Below, piece by piece: positions 17,237 through 27,394 of a DNA stretch of 64,000 bases (position 1 is the first letter of the stretch; each line of letters opens with the position of its first letter). This DNA is from an uncultured Clostridium sp. (GTDB lineage Bacteria; Bacillota; Clostridia; Lachnospirales; Lachnospiraceae): contig URNT01000002.1 of the NCBI GenBank assembly GCA_900549235.1, forward strand, positions 62,001 through 126,000. Direction: 5' to 3'. The position numbers were made by a program, and so were the translations under genes. Below the pieces are notes generated by a model. That model did no database searches. It was not told where the DNA came from and saw only the letters and a program-made list of their open reading frames with translations.

Positions 17237-20200
17237 TTACTCTTCTTTCGCTTTTTCCTTTGCTGTTTTTCTCCAGCTTGTCCAATCTTCCCCGCTGTAC
17301 AAGTATTTCCCGTCTACCTTAAGCTGTTTTAATCGGTTCTGGATCTCCTCATAGGTTTCTCTATCGCCTGTATTATAGGCTTCAATCCATTGCGGCTTAT
17401 ACTCGGTTGATATGATCCGCTTCAGGTTGCCTATGGCTTTACTTTTTTCGGTCCCATTCTTGCGTTGTGTTTGGTAATAGTTCTCTGCTGCTTCATTGAA
17501 GGCGGACAGGCTGTTTTTGTCACCCAGAGTAAAGGATTTTACTGCCTGCACAATATCGCTGCTGCTATAGCTTGATTTCCACTCAATCTGCAAATCCCGT
17601 TCTTCATCCGGCGCCGCCAGAATCTCCTCGTATAATTTATGCGGATCTACCTTTTCCTCTGCCTCCCAGTCAATCTCCTCCTCTCCGCGAAGCTGTTTCA
17701 GTCTGAGGTCAATTACAGAGCTTACCAGATCTTGCGAATATCCCTCCCTTACCAGCTGCGTCACTGCCTCCATATAGGCAGTGTCATTCCCCTCATCCAT
17801 AGCCTGTACAGCCAGATCAATCCTCGGGTCTATGCTGTCCTCTGTGATCAGTTCCTCTCTTATCAGCTTCTTTATCCTGCCTCCAATAGTATCATTATCC
17901 ATTCCCGCTCTGTTAAGATCGTTTTTGATCGTCTGCTCCAGATCAGGATCTCCACTCCGTCTTGCCTGGATCATCATACTGACATATAGATTCAGATTTT
18001 CTTTATTACCCATGCTGTATTTATTCTTGATCCAGTTATAGTCGGTCTCCAGGTCTGCGCTTTCGTTTACGATTGTATCAGCAATTGTCCTGACTTCTCT
18101 TATAATATTCCCCACTGGAAGCCCTGTTATCTTAGAAGCGTGTTCGATTGCATATACCGCTACATATTGGGGTGTATACTTACTTTCCCCCTCTGCTGAC
18201 TTGGCAATTTCATGGATCGCATAATACAGATCCTGTATCCCCTGCATATCCGATCTAGCAATGGTCTCACCCTGGATTGCTGCTACAATATCCTTTGCAA
18301 TGGGAATATTATTGATGAAAAAAGCAGCATCCAACAGGTTATCCACCACATTCTCTCTGTATTTTTCTGAAAACTCCTTCTCTCTGTCATCATCCCGGAG
18401 AGAGTCCCATACAGACGCGGCTAGAGCAGTTGCTACATTGGATAAAACGTAAGCCGCTGCCGCACCAACAGCCGCTTTCTTAGCTCCTGAAATACCATAC
18501 TTCACGCCAGAGGCGGCCCGATACAGCATATCATAGCTTTTTAAAGGCTCTGCCATAAATGAGGTCGCAAGCTTCGTGAGTTCATTTGTACTGCGCATAA
18601 TCTGAGTTCGATGGAGCACTGAGTCTACTACCTGAGTTCGGTCAACAATCTCACTGAAACGTGCTCCAACCTTTTTATAGAAAGCCTCGCTTCCCGGCTC
18701 TAAGTTTTTGTACTTATCCCGAATCTCAAACTCGCAGGCTCTCCACAGCCGGTTCCAGGCAAGCTTATCACCCGCCTCTGCTGGGAGCATGGCTATCTGA
18801 TTGATCCGGCCAACCAGCGTGTCTGTACCAAAGAGCACATCCTTCAGCTGTCTGCTGGTATCCATTTTATAAAATCCCCAGTCCTTCCACTGAGCGATAG
18901 GAGCATATTGAGTAATTCTGTCCCACTGTCCCTTCCTGGTGACTGTCATGGCTCCCATGGTCAGATATTTGGGGCTGATCTCCGCCATAGCTCTTAAGTA
19001 GGCTGTCGGCTGCTGGATAGCAACTCTCAGATTCCCGCTGATGGCAGACCCTTTCCAGGCGGACAACAGGCCATCCAGATGCCCCTTTTCTGTGTGGATA
19101 CTTCCATTTATATCCTGTACCAGCTTATTGATATATTCGTTCCCCTTTTTGCCAAATGCCCGTTCAATGGCCTCCTTGATGCTGTTTGCAGTGTCCGCAT
19201 CACGATAATTTATGACTTTGTTAAGGTCTGACAGAGGGACAACATAGGCATTGTAGGTACTCATGCGGTCCACCTGCCGAGTAAATACCTCAAATATATC
19301 CTCAATGATAATCGGATTATTTGCATGGAGATTTGTGCTTTTTGTCATGCCCATATTTTTAATGGTGGATTCCTTATTTTGCATATCTCCCTGTTTTGTA
19401 TTTATGAAATTTTTATCCGTTACTATTGGGAAATAATTTCTGGCAGTAAACTTATCATACCCATACATTTCCCTGGATACTTCATTTCCCCAGGCGGCGC
19501 ACTGAGTCCCCATGAACTGCTGCAAACCGTCTGCAAATGCTTTCTGCTGCGGTGTCAGACTGCTTGTTATCGAATCCACATCTGCTGGAGTAAGAGTTAC
19601 CGCCCGCTCCGCTTTGTCGACCTTAAGAAAGAAGCGCTCTCTTACCATCCTGGGTGCCGGCTTTACACCGCCCTTGGAGCTGCGTATATGGGTCTGGGCC
19701 TGGTGCCTTTTATTCGCCTCATAAAGAGACATGACCCCAGCTACAGTAAGCCGCAAAGTCCCTCCTCCAGTCTGAAACTCCGTTGCTTTTGCTTTTTTTC
19801 CGGTCCATTGACGAAGCTGTTTTAAGGTTATGTCATTTTCCTTCATTAGGTTTTTTACATATTCTTCCGATTCTTTCAGATGGACCGTTTTCTTATCCAG
19901 CCCACCCCTAAGGGAGGCATATACAGATTTCATGTTGTCACCCATGAGACCAAACATGGTTTGAGGATCCAGCATATCATAATTTACAAGCCGATCAGCA
20001 GCGCCACTGACCGATCCAGCGTACTCTGTCCTGGCTTTTCTGGCTGAAAGATCTTGGACTATCCCTTCAGCTAGAACATTTAATTTTTCTGTCCTCTGGT
20101 TACTTTTCAAATCATTTATGCTCTGAACCATCTTTTTCATGGAAAGAACCACCTTTTTTAATTCTCCCATGTTATATGCATCTAAATCGTCCAGTTTTTC

Positions 20201-23200
20201 TATATCTCTTACTTTTTTTACCAAATCGTTAATGCGCTGAGCCATATCAGGATCTACATCCATTATTACTGTATTTCCAGTCTTTTCATCCTGATAAATA
20301 CCTTCATTTTTTATGATTTCCACGAAAGCACTTTGAGCTTTTTCCCATTCCTTCGATCTGATACTTTCTACATTGTTTGATGAAAAATCTATATTGCCTA
20401 AAAAATCAGCCATTATTGTCCGCATAGCTTGGGGGATATGTTTTACATCTGTCGGCTTAAGAAGCCAATTTTTCAATGCGTTGACTTCTCGCAATATGAT
20501 CTTTTTATCATCTGCACGCTGCCTCAGATCCCGCATAGCCTGTAACCTTTCCCGATTTCGTCTTTGAACAATTTCCAAAGCCTTGAGTTTATCATCCCTT
20601 AGCTTATCCATACGAGACTTATAATAATCTTTCATTTCCCGTTGCTGTGCTTCAGATAAATTTCTGAATTGTGCTGCTAACTGCTCACCTTTTTCCATGT
20701 TTTCTTTTTGGATCTGCTTTAGGGAGTCATCATATTGCTTTTTCATATCTCTTTTAAACTCTTTAAACTTCTGCTGATATTTCCAACGCATATTTTGAAG
20801 CTGAGCTTCTTTCTTATCCGCAAATGTGGCTTGTGGGCTCCTGACATCAAAATATGCCTGCATAATATCCTGCCCTAAAATATAAGACATTTCATCCATA
20901 TTAGCGTGATACGGATTTTTAACCTGGGCATCTGTTTGATCCAAAGCCGATGCAATAGCAATCAGTTCATCTGCTGGATGTGTAACTGATTCCGGGAAAA
21001 GTTCTGGATATTGTGATTGAAGTTCCTGGTAGAAAGTATCTACAGATATACCATCTTTTCCCAGCTTCATTTTTCCAAAATATTGTTTTCGGAACTCATT
21101 GTATCCACCTACTGCTGCCAGATCTGCCTTATCCTGGTCTGTAATAGCTATTTTGGTATTACGAATCTGGGTGCGAAGATCCCGATATTGTTCCGTTAAT
21201 TCCCGATCTAATTGCTGTGACTTCTTTAATATGCTTTTCGCAATGCTGGATGCAGCCTCTGTTACCGCCTTTCCATCTACATTTTCCGAACTGCGAATAT
21301 ACTCATAAAGCTTAAACAAATTTTGTTCCAGAGTTTTAGCCGGGTATTGACTGTTATATTCTTTAAGCAGTCCCTTTGCAACTTTACTAATATCTTCTGT
21401 CCGCACTGCATCCTTAGGTGTAAGCTTAAACTGCTGTTCCAACAGTTCATTCGCCTCCCGCAATGACTGATTTTCGTACAACAATGCTTCGACTCTGCGG
21501 TTTTCCACATTGTCCACATCATCCAGCTGAAACTTCTCATTTTTTCTATTGCTTTCTTCCTCATTCTGCTGTATGCTAGTTGTAGCAGGGGCCATGCCGC
21601 TATACGTTTCGGACGTTCTGTACGGGTCAGAGTTTTCTGGCATTGTAAGCGTAGTGGATACGCCCTTGTTTTTCTTATCACTCCATGCATACATCGTCTG
21701 AAGCTCCAGCAAACCCTTTTTGCTCCTCACGTACTCAATCGCTACTCTCTTCCCATTTATATCTTTTTCAAACTTTAATGCAGGTTTTAAGTCCTTTTTT
21801 CTAGTGACATCCTCAACTTTATCATAATAAGCGATAATTTCAGGTAGATCAGCCAACATTTCCGGGGTAATAGGAGTCTGCCCCAATAATTTTTCTTTTT
21901 CCGGATTACTATGGCTATCCTCATATTCACTTGTAATAGCCACATTCAGTCCCGCAGTTTGGATACCGGTATCCTTAAAAATTTTTGCCGCCAGTTCTGT
22001 TCCCACTTTGCCTATATACAACCTTGCATACGGTTTTTTATGTACGTGTTCCTTGTAGAAATCTATAATATCCTGCTTAGAATTACATAAAATAATATTG
22101 CTGTTGTCCTTCCACCAATTTTTCTCCTGGGCTGTATACTCCTCAAATCCGAACTGATTCATCTGATATTTATTACCTTTTTCTGTACCTGAATCTCCTC
22201 TCACCTCTCCAGCTTTGTACCGTTCTCCGCCTTGATGTACACTATATATCCACAGATCCCTGGCTTCTTCATAGAACTTTGCATTTTCTTCTAGGTTCTT
22301 TGCCGCCGCTCTCAAATTTCCTGTATGAATCAGATTTTTTAATGCGTCAGCTACATCTGAAAGAAATTCTATTACCTTCTGTGCCAGATTCTTATCTTTT
22401 TTTATAACCGCATCGATAAATTCGGGATCGTTCAGGAATTTTTGAGCGGCGTCTGCTGCGATCTCCTCAATTACTTCCTGCCGCGTCAGCTCCTGTCCCG
22501 CTTCTCCATACCGGCTGTGGTATGCCTCCATCATTTCTTCCCAGGAGCGGCCCGAAGCTTTCATTTCCGCTTCTACAATGATTTGTTTATAGACCTCATA
22601 GCCCTCTGGCGCCTGGTCTTTGATGAAATGGGTCAGCTCATGGGCCATGGTTCCATTAAAATTCTCTGCATTGACATTGATGGTGATCTCCCCTGGCTTA
22701 TAGGAGGCAGATGCTCCTTCCATCATGTCATCTACCAGATTTATCTTAAGACCAGTCATCTTTCCCACATTTTCTGCCACCGTTTGCTGATCCTGGCTTG
22801 CAAGCTCTGATACAGCACCGAGCCCTCCTTCCCTGGCAGCTCCCTTTTTGTACTGAGGAACAATCTGATTATCAATATTGTAGTCATGGATCCCGGCCTT
22901 ATAGGCAGCCATCATCTGGTCATTGGTGAGCACCGACATAATGGCAGACCTCTGTGCCGTATCAAGGTCAATATCATGGTAGCCTGCGTCATAGGCCCGT
23001 CCAAAAGCTTTGTTATATGCCGCTATATCGACCGTACCATCATAGGAATTTACCAGCGCTTCCCCTCCGTACTGGCCGTAAGGCTGGCGGTATGCCTCTG
23101 CCTGGTTGACTTCCTCCTGATCCTGGAATATATCTGTTTCCTGTGGCGCAGAAGCCTCCCTCCGGGCTTCTGTGCTCTCCATGGTATTTTTCCCGGTCTC

Positions 23201-24937
23201 TGAGGTTTCTGCCTGCTCCTGGGGCTCCTGACGAGTTGTATCCTCTTGCGACTGCTGGTGTGATTGCTGGTTCTGAATATTTTCATTAAACCGGCGATAG
23301 CGAATATCATATTCCGCCTTTTCCCTGTTCTTGATAAACTCTCCCCGACGCTGGCGGTCTGCATATTCCTGGGCCATCTGCTGCAGGTTTACAGCCTCTG
23401 CATGATCCTCTGGGCGGCTGTAGCTGGATGGATCTGTGTTAATTCCCTGGGAATATTCCCGGTAATCCTTGTCGATGGTTCGTCCGTACCGGTTAAGAGC
23501 AGCCTGCTCCATTCCTAATCCCAGTGCCTGACTTCCTCCTCCCATGATTCCACCAGAGATTGCCCCGCCCAAACCGGCCAGACCTACATTTTTCAGGAAA
23601 TCTGTAAATGCCAGCGATTTTGCGCTTGCCTCATCTTTCCCTGCTGCTTTGTACGCCTGGTATGCCTGATTATACTGCGACAATTCACCCATGATCAAAC
23701 TATCAGAAAGCGCATTGGCAACCTCTGTGGACATTTCCTCAGATCCCTCCACTACCGCTTGTTTTCCCAGATTTTTTAGGAACTCTTTTACACTGCGGCC
23801 TGGAGATAGTTTGAAGGTTTTAAGATTATCCAGGGAGAATTTTTCAAAAAAAGCTTCCGCTGCCGCATTGGCTGCTCCAGATGCAAGCGCCTGCCCTGTA
23901 TTTCCACCACGCAAAAGGGCATCTCTTGTTCCAGAAAGCCCCGCGTTTCCAGCTGCCGCTCCCAATCCCATGTATCCCAGCGGCAGCCTTGCAAGGTTTT
24001 CAGTCATGGACATGGCAGTCCCTACGCCAAAATTTCTTAGGCCATCATTCGGCACTACCCTTTTTAGAGCATCATTTTCCGTAATTCCAGTTCGTAAGCC
24101 CTCATTCATAATTGCCGAACCAAATAACGGATCGTATGGATCTAATTGTTCCTTCTGACCCGTTAATTTTTTATAGCCTTCTTTTGCTGCGATAACAGGA
24201 AATGCCAGGCTTCCGGTTGCTGACATTCCGGCGTCTACAGCCATTCCCACAAATGGATGTTCTTTTCCGAATTGCACTGTATTTTCCATGACATTTTCTG
24301 TATTTCTTTGATTCAGCTGGTTGTTAATAGATTTTATATAGTTATTTGCTGCCTCCGGCCCATATCTCCCATTCAGATAATAATACAAATCTTTTTCAGT
24401 ATCTGTCATTCTTGTATAGTTATATTGGGCACCTTTCATTACCTCACGTTTTTTTCCGTTCAGATAATCCAGTACGTTATATCGTGCATTGAAAATATTA
24501 TCGTTTTCTTTCCCTTTCTGAACCATATCAGAAAAATCCGATCTGGAAGGAATCGTTTTGTAGCTCATTTTTTCGGCATTTTCCCTATCCTGTCTCCGAA
24601 TATCCGTAAGCTCAGGCGTATATTGCTGTGTCTGTGATTTACGTATTCTTTCTATCTCAATATTCTGATTCTGGTCTACGTTACTCCGTACTAAACGCTT
24701 GGAAAAATCACCCTCTGTCCTCTCTGAATAAGCCCTCCTAATTCGGGCATCCTTACTTTCCCTCATATTGGGCTGATACTCAGGGAGATCCGTTTCTGTT
24801 CTTTCAGCATAAGCTCTCCTTATCCTGGATTCTCTACTTTCTTCAGTAGCCTCTGGCTTCTCAGAATATGACCATTTTGTTTTTAAGTCCCTCTGTTCTT
24901 CAAAATCTTTTTCTTTTAATCTGCTGCTAAATGACAT
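17237..24937 (-). CDS. giant polyvalent internal virion protein
   Basis: A 2,566-residue protein, about one fifth of the prophage. In order: two N-terminal repeats (ARIRRAYSERTEGDF type, about 20-85); an Ala/Gly-rich hydrophobic region (about 230-480) that could cross a membrane; a zincin-like peptidase with HELTHF near 765 and a downstream EEIAAD; a PBECR-type (phage Barnase-EndoU-ColicinE5-RelE-like) nuclease-like domain starting ARLYIGKVGTELAAK near 970; long coiled coils (about 1380-1480); and an LPD38-like region (about 1830-2190) with RNYFPIV, NLRVAIQQPTAYLRA and a hydrophobic segment near 2160. Polyvalent proteins of this type are injected with phage DNA to act on the new host. As the last gene of the structural operon it fits an ejection protein. 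Domain names are from motif reading. Confidence 0.8.
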   Translation of the reverse strand: MSFSSRLKEKDFEEQRDLKTKWSYSEKPEATEESRESRIRRAYAERTETDLPEYQPNMRESKDARIRRAYSERTEGDFSKRLVRSNVDQNQNIEIERIRKSQTQQYTPELTDIRRQDRENAEKMSYKTIPSRSDFSDMVQKGKENDNIFNARYNVLDYLNGKKREVMKGAQYNYTRMTDTEKDLYYYLNGRYGPEAANNYIKSINNQLNQRNTENVMENTVQFGKEHPFVGMAVDAGMSATGSLAFPVIAAKEGYKKLTGQKEQLDPYDPLFGSAIMNEGLRTGITENDALKRVVPNDGLRNFGVGTAMSMTENLARLPLGYMGLGAAAGNAGLSGTRDALLRGGNTGQALASGAANAAAEAFFEKFSLDNLKTFKLSPGRSVKEFLKNLGKQAVVEGSEEMSTEVANALSDSLIMGELSQYNQAYQAYKAAGKDEASAKSLAFTDFLKNVGLAGLGGAISGGIMGGGSQALGLGMEQAALNRYGRTIDKDYREYSQGINTDPSSYSRPEDHAEAVNLQQMAQEYADRQRRGEFIKNREKAEYDIRYRRFNENIQNQQSHQQSQEDTTRQEPQEQAETSETGKNTMESTEARREASAPQETDIFQDQEEVNQAEAYRQPYGQYGGEALVNSYDGTVDIAAYNKAFGRAYDAGYHDIDLDTAQRSAIMSVLTNDQMMAAYKAGIHDYNIDNQIVPQYKKGAAREGGLGAVSELASQDQQTVAENVGKMTGLKINLVDDMMEGASASYKPGEITINVNAENFNGTMAHELTHFIKDQAPEGYEVYKQIIVEAEMKASGRSWEEMMEAYHSRYGEAGQELTRQEVIEEIAADAAQKFLNDPEFIDAVIKKDKNLAQKVIEFLSDVADALKNLIHTGNLRAAAKNLEENAKFYEEARDLWIYSVHQGGERYKAGEVRGDSGTEKGNKYQMNQFGFEEYTAQEKNWWKDNSNIILCNSKQDIIDFYKEHVHKKPYARLYIGKVGTELAAKIFKDTGIQTAGLNVAITSEYEDSHSNPEKEKLLGQTPITPEMLADLPEIIAYYDKVEDVTRKKDLKPALKFEKDINGKRVAIEYVRSKKGLLELQTMYAWSDKKNKGVSTTLTMPENSDPYRTSETYSGMAPATTSIQQNEEESNRKNEKFQLDDVDNVENRRVEALLYENQSLREANELLEQQFKLTPKDAVRTEDISKVAKGLLKEYNSQYPAKTLEQNLFKLYEYIRSSENVDGKAVTEAASSIAKSILKKSQQLDRELTEQYRDLRTQIRNTKIAITDQDKADLAAVGGYNEFRKQYFGKMKLGKDGISVDTFYQELQSQYPELFPESVTHPADELIAIASALDQTDAQVKNPYHANMDEMSYILGQDIMQAYFDVRSPQATFADKKEAQLQNMRWKYQQKFKEFKRDMKKQYDDSLKQIQKENMEKGEQLAAQFRNLSEAQQREMKDYYKSRMDKLRDDKLKALEIVQRRNRERLQAMRDLRQRADDKKIILREVNALKNWLLKPTDVKHIPQAMRTIMADFLGNIDFSSNNVESIRSKEWEKAQSAFVEIIKNEGIYQDEKTGNTVIMDVDPDMAQRINDLVKKVRDIEKLDDLDAYNMGELKKVVLSMKKMVQSINDLKSNQRTEKLNVLAEGIVQDLSARKARTEYAGSVSGAADRLVNYDMLDPQTMFGLMGDNMKSVYASLRGGLDKKTVHLKESEEYVKNLMKENDITLKQLRQWTGKKAKATEFQTGGGTLRLTVAGVMSLYEANKRHQAQTHIRSSKGGVKPAPRMVRERFFLKVDKAERAVTLTPADVDSITSSLTPQQKAFADGLQQFMGTQCAAWGNEVSREMYGYDKFTARNYFPIVTDKNFINTKQGDMQNKESTIKNMGMTKSTNLHANNPIIIEDIFEVFTRQVDRMSTYNAYVVPLSDLNKVINYRDADTANSIKEAIERAFGKKGNEYINKLVQDINGSIHTEKGHLDGLLSAWKGSAISGNLRVAIQQPTAYLRAMAEISPKYLTMGAMTVTRKGQWDRITQYAPIAQWKDWGFYKMDTSRQLKDVLFGTDTLVGRINQIAMLPAEAGDKLAWNRLWRACEFEIRDKYKNLEPGSEAFYKKVGARFSEIVDRTQVVDSVLHRTQIMRSTNELTKLATSFMAEPLKSYDMLYRAASGVKYGISGAKKAAVGAAAAYVLSNVATALAASVWDSLRDDDREKEFSEKYRENVVDNLLDAAFFINNIPIAKDIVAAIQGETIARSDMQGIQDLYYAIHEIAKSAEGESKYTPQYVAVYAIEHASKITGLPVGNIIREVRTIADTIVNESADLETDYNWIKNKYSMGNKENLNLYVSMMIQARRSGDPDLEQTIKNDLNRAGMDNDTIGGRIKKLIREELITEDSIDPRIDLAVQAMDEGNDTAYMEAVTQLVREGYSQDLVSSVIDLRLKQLRGEEEIDWEAEEKVDPHKLYEEILAAPDEERDLQIEWKSSYSSSDIVQAVKSFTLGDKNSLSAFNEAAENYYQTQRKNGTEKSKAIGNLKRIISTEYKPQWIEAYNTGDRETYEEIQNRLKQLKVDGKYLYSGEDWTSWRKTAKEKAKEE

Positions 24938-24948
24938 ACTTCCTCCCT

Positions 24949-26295
24949 TTATTCAATCCCCAACCTACGGAAGATTTCGTCCGCATCTTCTTTGCCAATC
25001 TTACCATTTTGATAAAAACGGTTTAAATATTGAAATACCGCATCTGCGTCTGCATCATTATTTTCCATATAATTCTTTGCATATTCATAATACCTGTCTA
25101 CATTTTTATCTGTAGTCCCACGCAGTTCCTCACTTGCCTGATCTGTTATGTACGCAGCTTCTTCTTCTGACAATCCGTATTGCTTACTCAAATACCTTGA
25201 AACTGTCGTACTCTTATATTTATGTGTATCGTTTCCATCTGTACCATTCAGCATATTTTTAGCCTTCGTAATATACATACTATTACTGGTCTTTTTGCTG
25301 CTTCCCCCGCTCCCGCTACTCCTGGCCCGCGACGTCTGGAGTGCCAGCTGCTGCTGTTGCAGCGCATACTGGAGCGCATCCTGCTCCTTCTGATAGTCAA
25401 ACTGGGTCTGCCAGTTCTGCTGTGCCAGGGCATCCTGGGTTTTCTGGTAGGCGTACTGCTCTGCCCACTGCTGCGCCGCCAGGTCACTCTGGTAGGCTCC
25501 AAAATCCTGATTATAGGCACTGTCATACCGGCCGGCATAATAATTCAGATCATTATAATAATCACTGACCGTATCACGATACCGGCCATAATCAATGCTG
25601 TCCTGGGTATTGACCATATTTAGCTGGTTATAAAGCTCCTGGCCCTCATTCAGGTACTGCTGGTACACCCGATCATAAATATCCAGGGTCTTATCTCCCA
25701 GCTGGCTCATATAGCCGTCATAAGCCTGCTGGCCCACCGCATTGGCATAGGTAGACCCATAACCGCCCGTCATCTGGCTGGCGGCGCCGATGGTGTCCCT
25801 CATGGCCTTCTGGCCCTGCTGGATATAATGATCCCGGTAATTTTTATACAGGTCGCTGTCATACACATCATCTGTCTTAAAATCCTCCCGGTTCAGGATG
25901 CTGTCGATAATGCTGTCAATGGTTCCCTGATACTTGCTGCTGTAATCATCCGGACGGTTATTCTCCAGCTCATCCAGACGGTCCGCATAATCCTGGGTTC
26001 TGTCTGATGGCTTGAACTTGTTATATTTATAAGCTGTAAGGTAGCTGGTGGCTGGGCTTCCCGGTGCGGAATCAGAAACAGGGGTAATGGTCACATTCTG
26101 CCCATTTGCCACATTGTTCTGAGAAGCCTGGGGCTGGGCTGCCTGGTTCTGCAGGGACTTAAGCAGCTGTGTATTCTGGCTTGCTGTACCTGTATATCCG
26201 CTGATCCCATACTGGCTTGCAAGATTTTTCCTTGCACTGTAGGAGCTGTCCTGTCCTCTGCTTTTTAAATAGTCAACAATACTTGCAACTGCCAT
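24949..26295 (-). CDS. Gln/Tyr-rich internal virion or ejection protein
   Basis: A 448-residue protein with no enzyme motif. It has a low-complexity N-terminus (NQAAQPQASQNNVANGQN), a central alpha-helical section very rich in Tyr, Gln and Asp (YAGRYDSAYNQDFGAYQSDL, then QWAEQYAYQKTQDALAQQ repeats), a Ser/Gly hinge (RSSGSGGSSKKTS) and a helical C-terminus (YGLSEEEAAYITDQASEELR). Its place between the fibre-like proteins and the giant polyvalent protein, and its helical Gln-rich composition, fit a second internal or ejection protein as in other podoviruses. The function is inferred from position only. It is 11 bases upstream of the giant gene. Confidence 0.6.
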   Translation of the reverse strand: MAVASIVDYLKSRGQDSSYSARKNLASQYGISGYTGTASQNTQLLKSLQNQAAQPQASQNNVANGQNVTITPVSDSAPGSPATSYLTAYKYNKFKPSDRTQDYADRLDELENNRPDDYSSKYQGTIDSIIDSILNREDFKTDDVYDSDLYKNYRDHYIQQGQKAMRDTIGAASQMTGGYGSTYANAVGQQAYDGYMSQLGDKTLDIYDRVYQQYLNEGQELYNQLNMVNTQDSIDYGRYRDTVSDYYNDLNYYAGRYDSAYNQDFGAYQSDLAAQQWAEQYAYQKTQDALAQQNWQTQFDYQKEQDALQYALQQQQLALQTSRARSSGSGGSSKKTSNSMYITKAKNMLNGTDGNDTHKYKSTTVSRYLSKQYGLSEEEAAYITDQASEELRGTTDKNVDRYYEYAKNYMENNDADADAVFQYLNRFYQNGKIGKEDADEIFRRLGIE

Positions 26296-26460
26296 CTAGT
26301 TATCCCCCTTTTTATCCTCATTTTCCACAATGGGTTCCCCTGCTGTTAATATATTATTGATGGACACCAGAAAGCCGGCCTGCCCGACTCCCTCCACCTT
26401 TAATTTATTGAGCATGACCAATACCATATTTACTTTTTCTTCTTCAAATGCAATCTTCAT
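26296..26460 (-). CDS. small phage structural-operon protein
   Basis: A 54-residue protein starting MKIAFEEEKVNMVLVMLNKL and ending in an acidic/basic tail (VENEDKKGDN). Its start overlaps the 3' end of the upstream fibre gene by 17 bases, and its stop is next to the ATG of the following gene. It is therefore embedded in the operon and probably translationally coupled. I do not recognise the family; the amphipathic N-terminal helix would suit a small chaperone or assembly factor. Confidence 0.6.
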   Translation of the reverse strand: MKIAFEEEKVNMVLVMLNKLKVEGVGQAGFLVSINNILTAGEPIVENEDKKGDN

Positions 26461-27394
26461 TTCCCTTACCTGCCTTTTCAATTATTTTTTCCAGATGCTC
26501 AATCTCCCTCTGCTGCTGCCGGATCGCCCCTGCAAACAATGCGCTGTTAGTGCTGTATGGGATAGATAAATACTCCCCGCTGTGATCCACCAGCGGCAGG
26601 TCTGTCCCAAGCTCCACCTGGAGTGCATCTACATCCTGGGCTATGAGCCCCATAGAACGGCAGCCGGAAGCCTTAAAGCGGAAGGTAACCGGCCTCATTC
26701 CCAGTACCAGATCCAGAGCCGTCTGATCCGGTATAACTTCTATCTTCTCCTTCAGCCGGCGGTCAGACCGCTCAAACAGAGTCTCACAGGACACATCATA
26801 GGACACATAAAGATAACGGCAGTTCAGTTGCCCTTCTACACTTGCGTCCCCTCCGATTCGCATATAATTTGTATACAGCAGCCCGTTTACGGTGATCTGA
26901 TCCGAATAGGTTATCGCTTTTGTGGTGACACTCCCACTGCTGTCTACCACAAATGCATTATTGATATTGATGGAGCCTCCAGTTATGGTACCGGAGAACT
27001 CAGCCCTGCCATCCCGGTACAATTTAAAATTGCTGCTGTCAATCACCAGATACCCCGTTTTAAATGTTATCGTATCCGTTGTAGCCGATATTTCTGAGCA
27101 CAGATCCTTTGCACTTACCTTCAATGCAATCTCCCCATTCAGTACCCGGATCCCTGTCTCCAGCTCTGCTTCCAGATCCTTAAAGCTTGACAGAAACCCA
27201 TTCATGGTGATCTCCAGCTGTGCAATGCTGTTCTCTGTTTCCTCGTACTTTAACAGAGACTCCTGTGTAAAATTGTCCTCCGGCGTAATATTGGCCAGAC
27301 TGTATCTGAGCTGGTCATTCAGCATCTGGATGTAGCTGTATACTTTTTTAATATCTTGATTTTTTCCACCCATGGCTGGCATATTAAAGCTTGA
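26444..27394 (-). CDS. tail fibre/spike-like protein with S74 chaperone (copy 2)
   Basis: A 316-residue protein. The N-terminus (about 1-70) has the IKKVYSYIQMLNDQLRYSLA helix shared with the upstream gene, followed by a beta-rich middle. The C-terminal Peptidase_S74 intramolecular chaperone starts SDRRLKEKIEVIPDQ and ends in a coiled coil (AIRQQQREIEHLEKIIEKAG). S74 domains trimerise, fold the fibre and then cut themselves off at the Ser of the SDRRLK motif. The start ATG (MSSFNMP) overlaps the upstream stop. It is a tandem paralogue of 27384-28346, diverged in the middle part. Confidence 0.8.
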   Translation of the reverse strand, partial: SSFNMPAMGGKNQDIKKVYSYIQMLNDQLRYSLANITPEDNFTQESLLKYEETENSIAQLEITMNGFLSSFKDLEAELETGIRVLNGEIALKVSAKDLCSEISATTDTITFKTGYLVIDSSNFKLYRDGRAEFSGTITGGSININNAFVVDSSGSVTTKAITYSDQITVNGLLYTNYMRIGGDASVEGQLNCRYLYVSYDVSCETLFERSDRRLKEKIEVIPDQTALDLVLGMRPVTFRFKASGCRSMGLIAQDVDALQVELGTDLPLVDHSGEYLSIPYSTNSALFAGAIRQQQREIEHLEKIIEKAGKGNEDCI

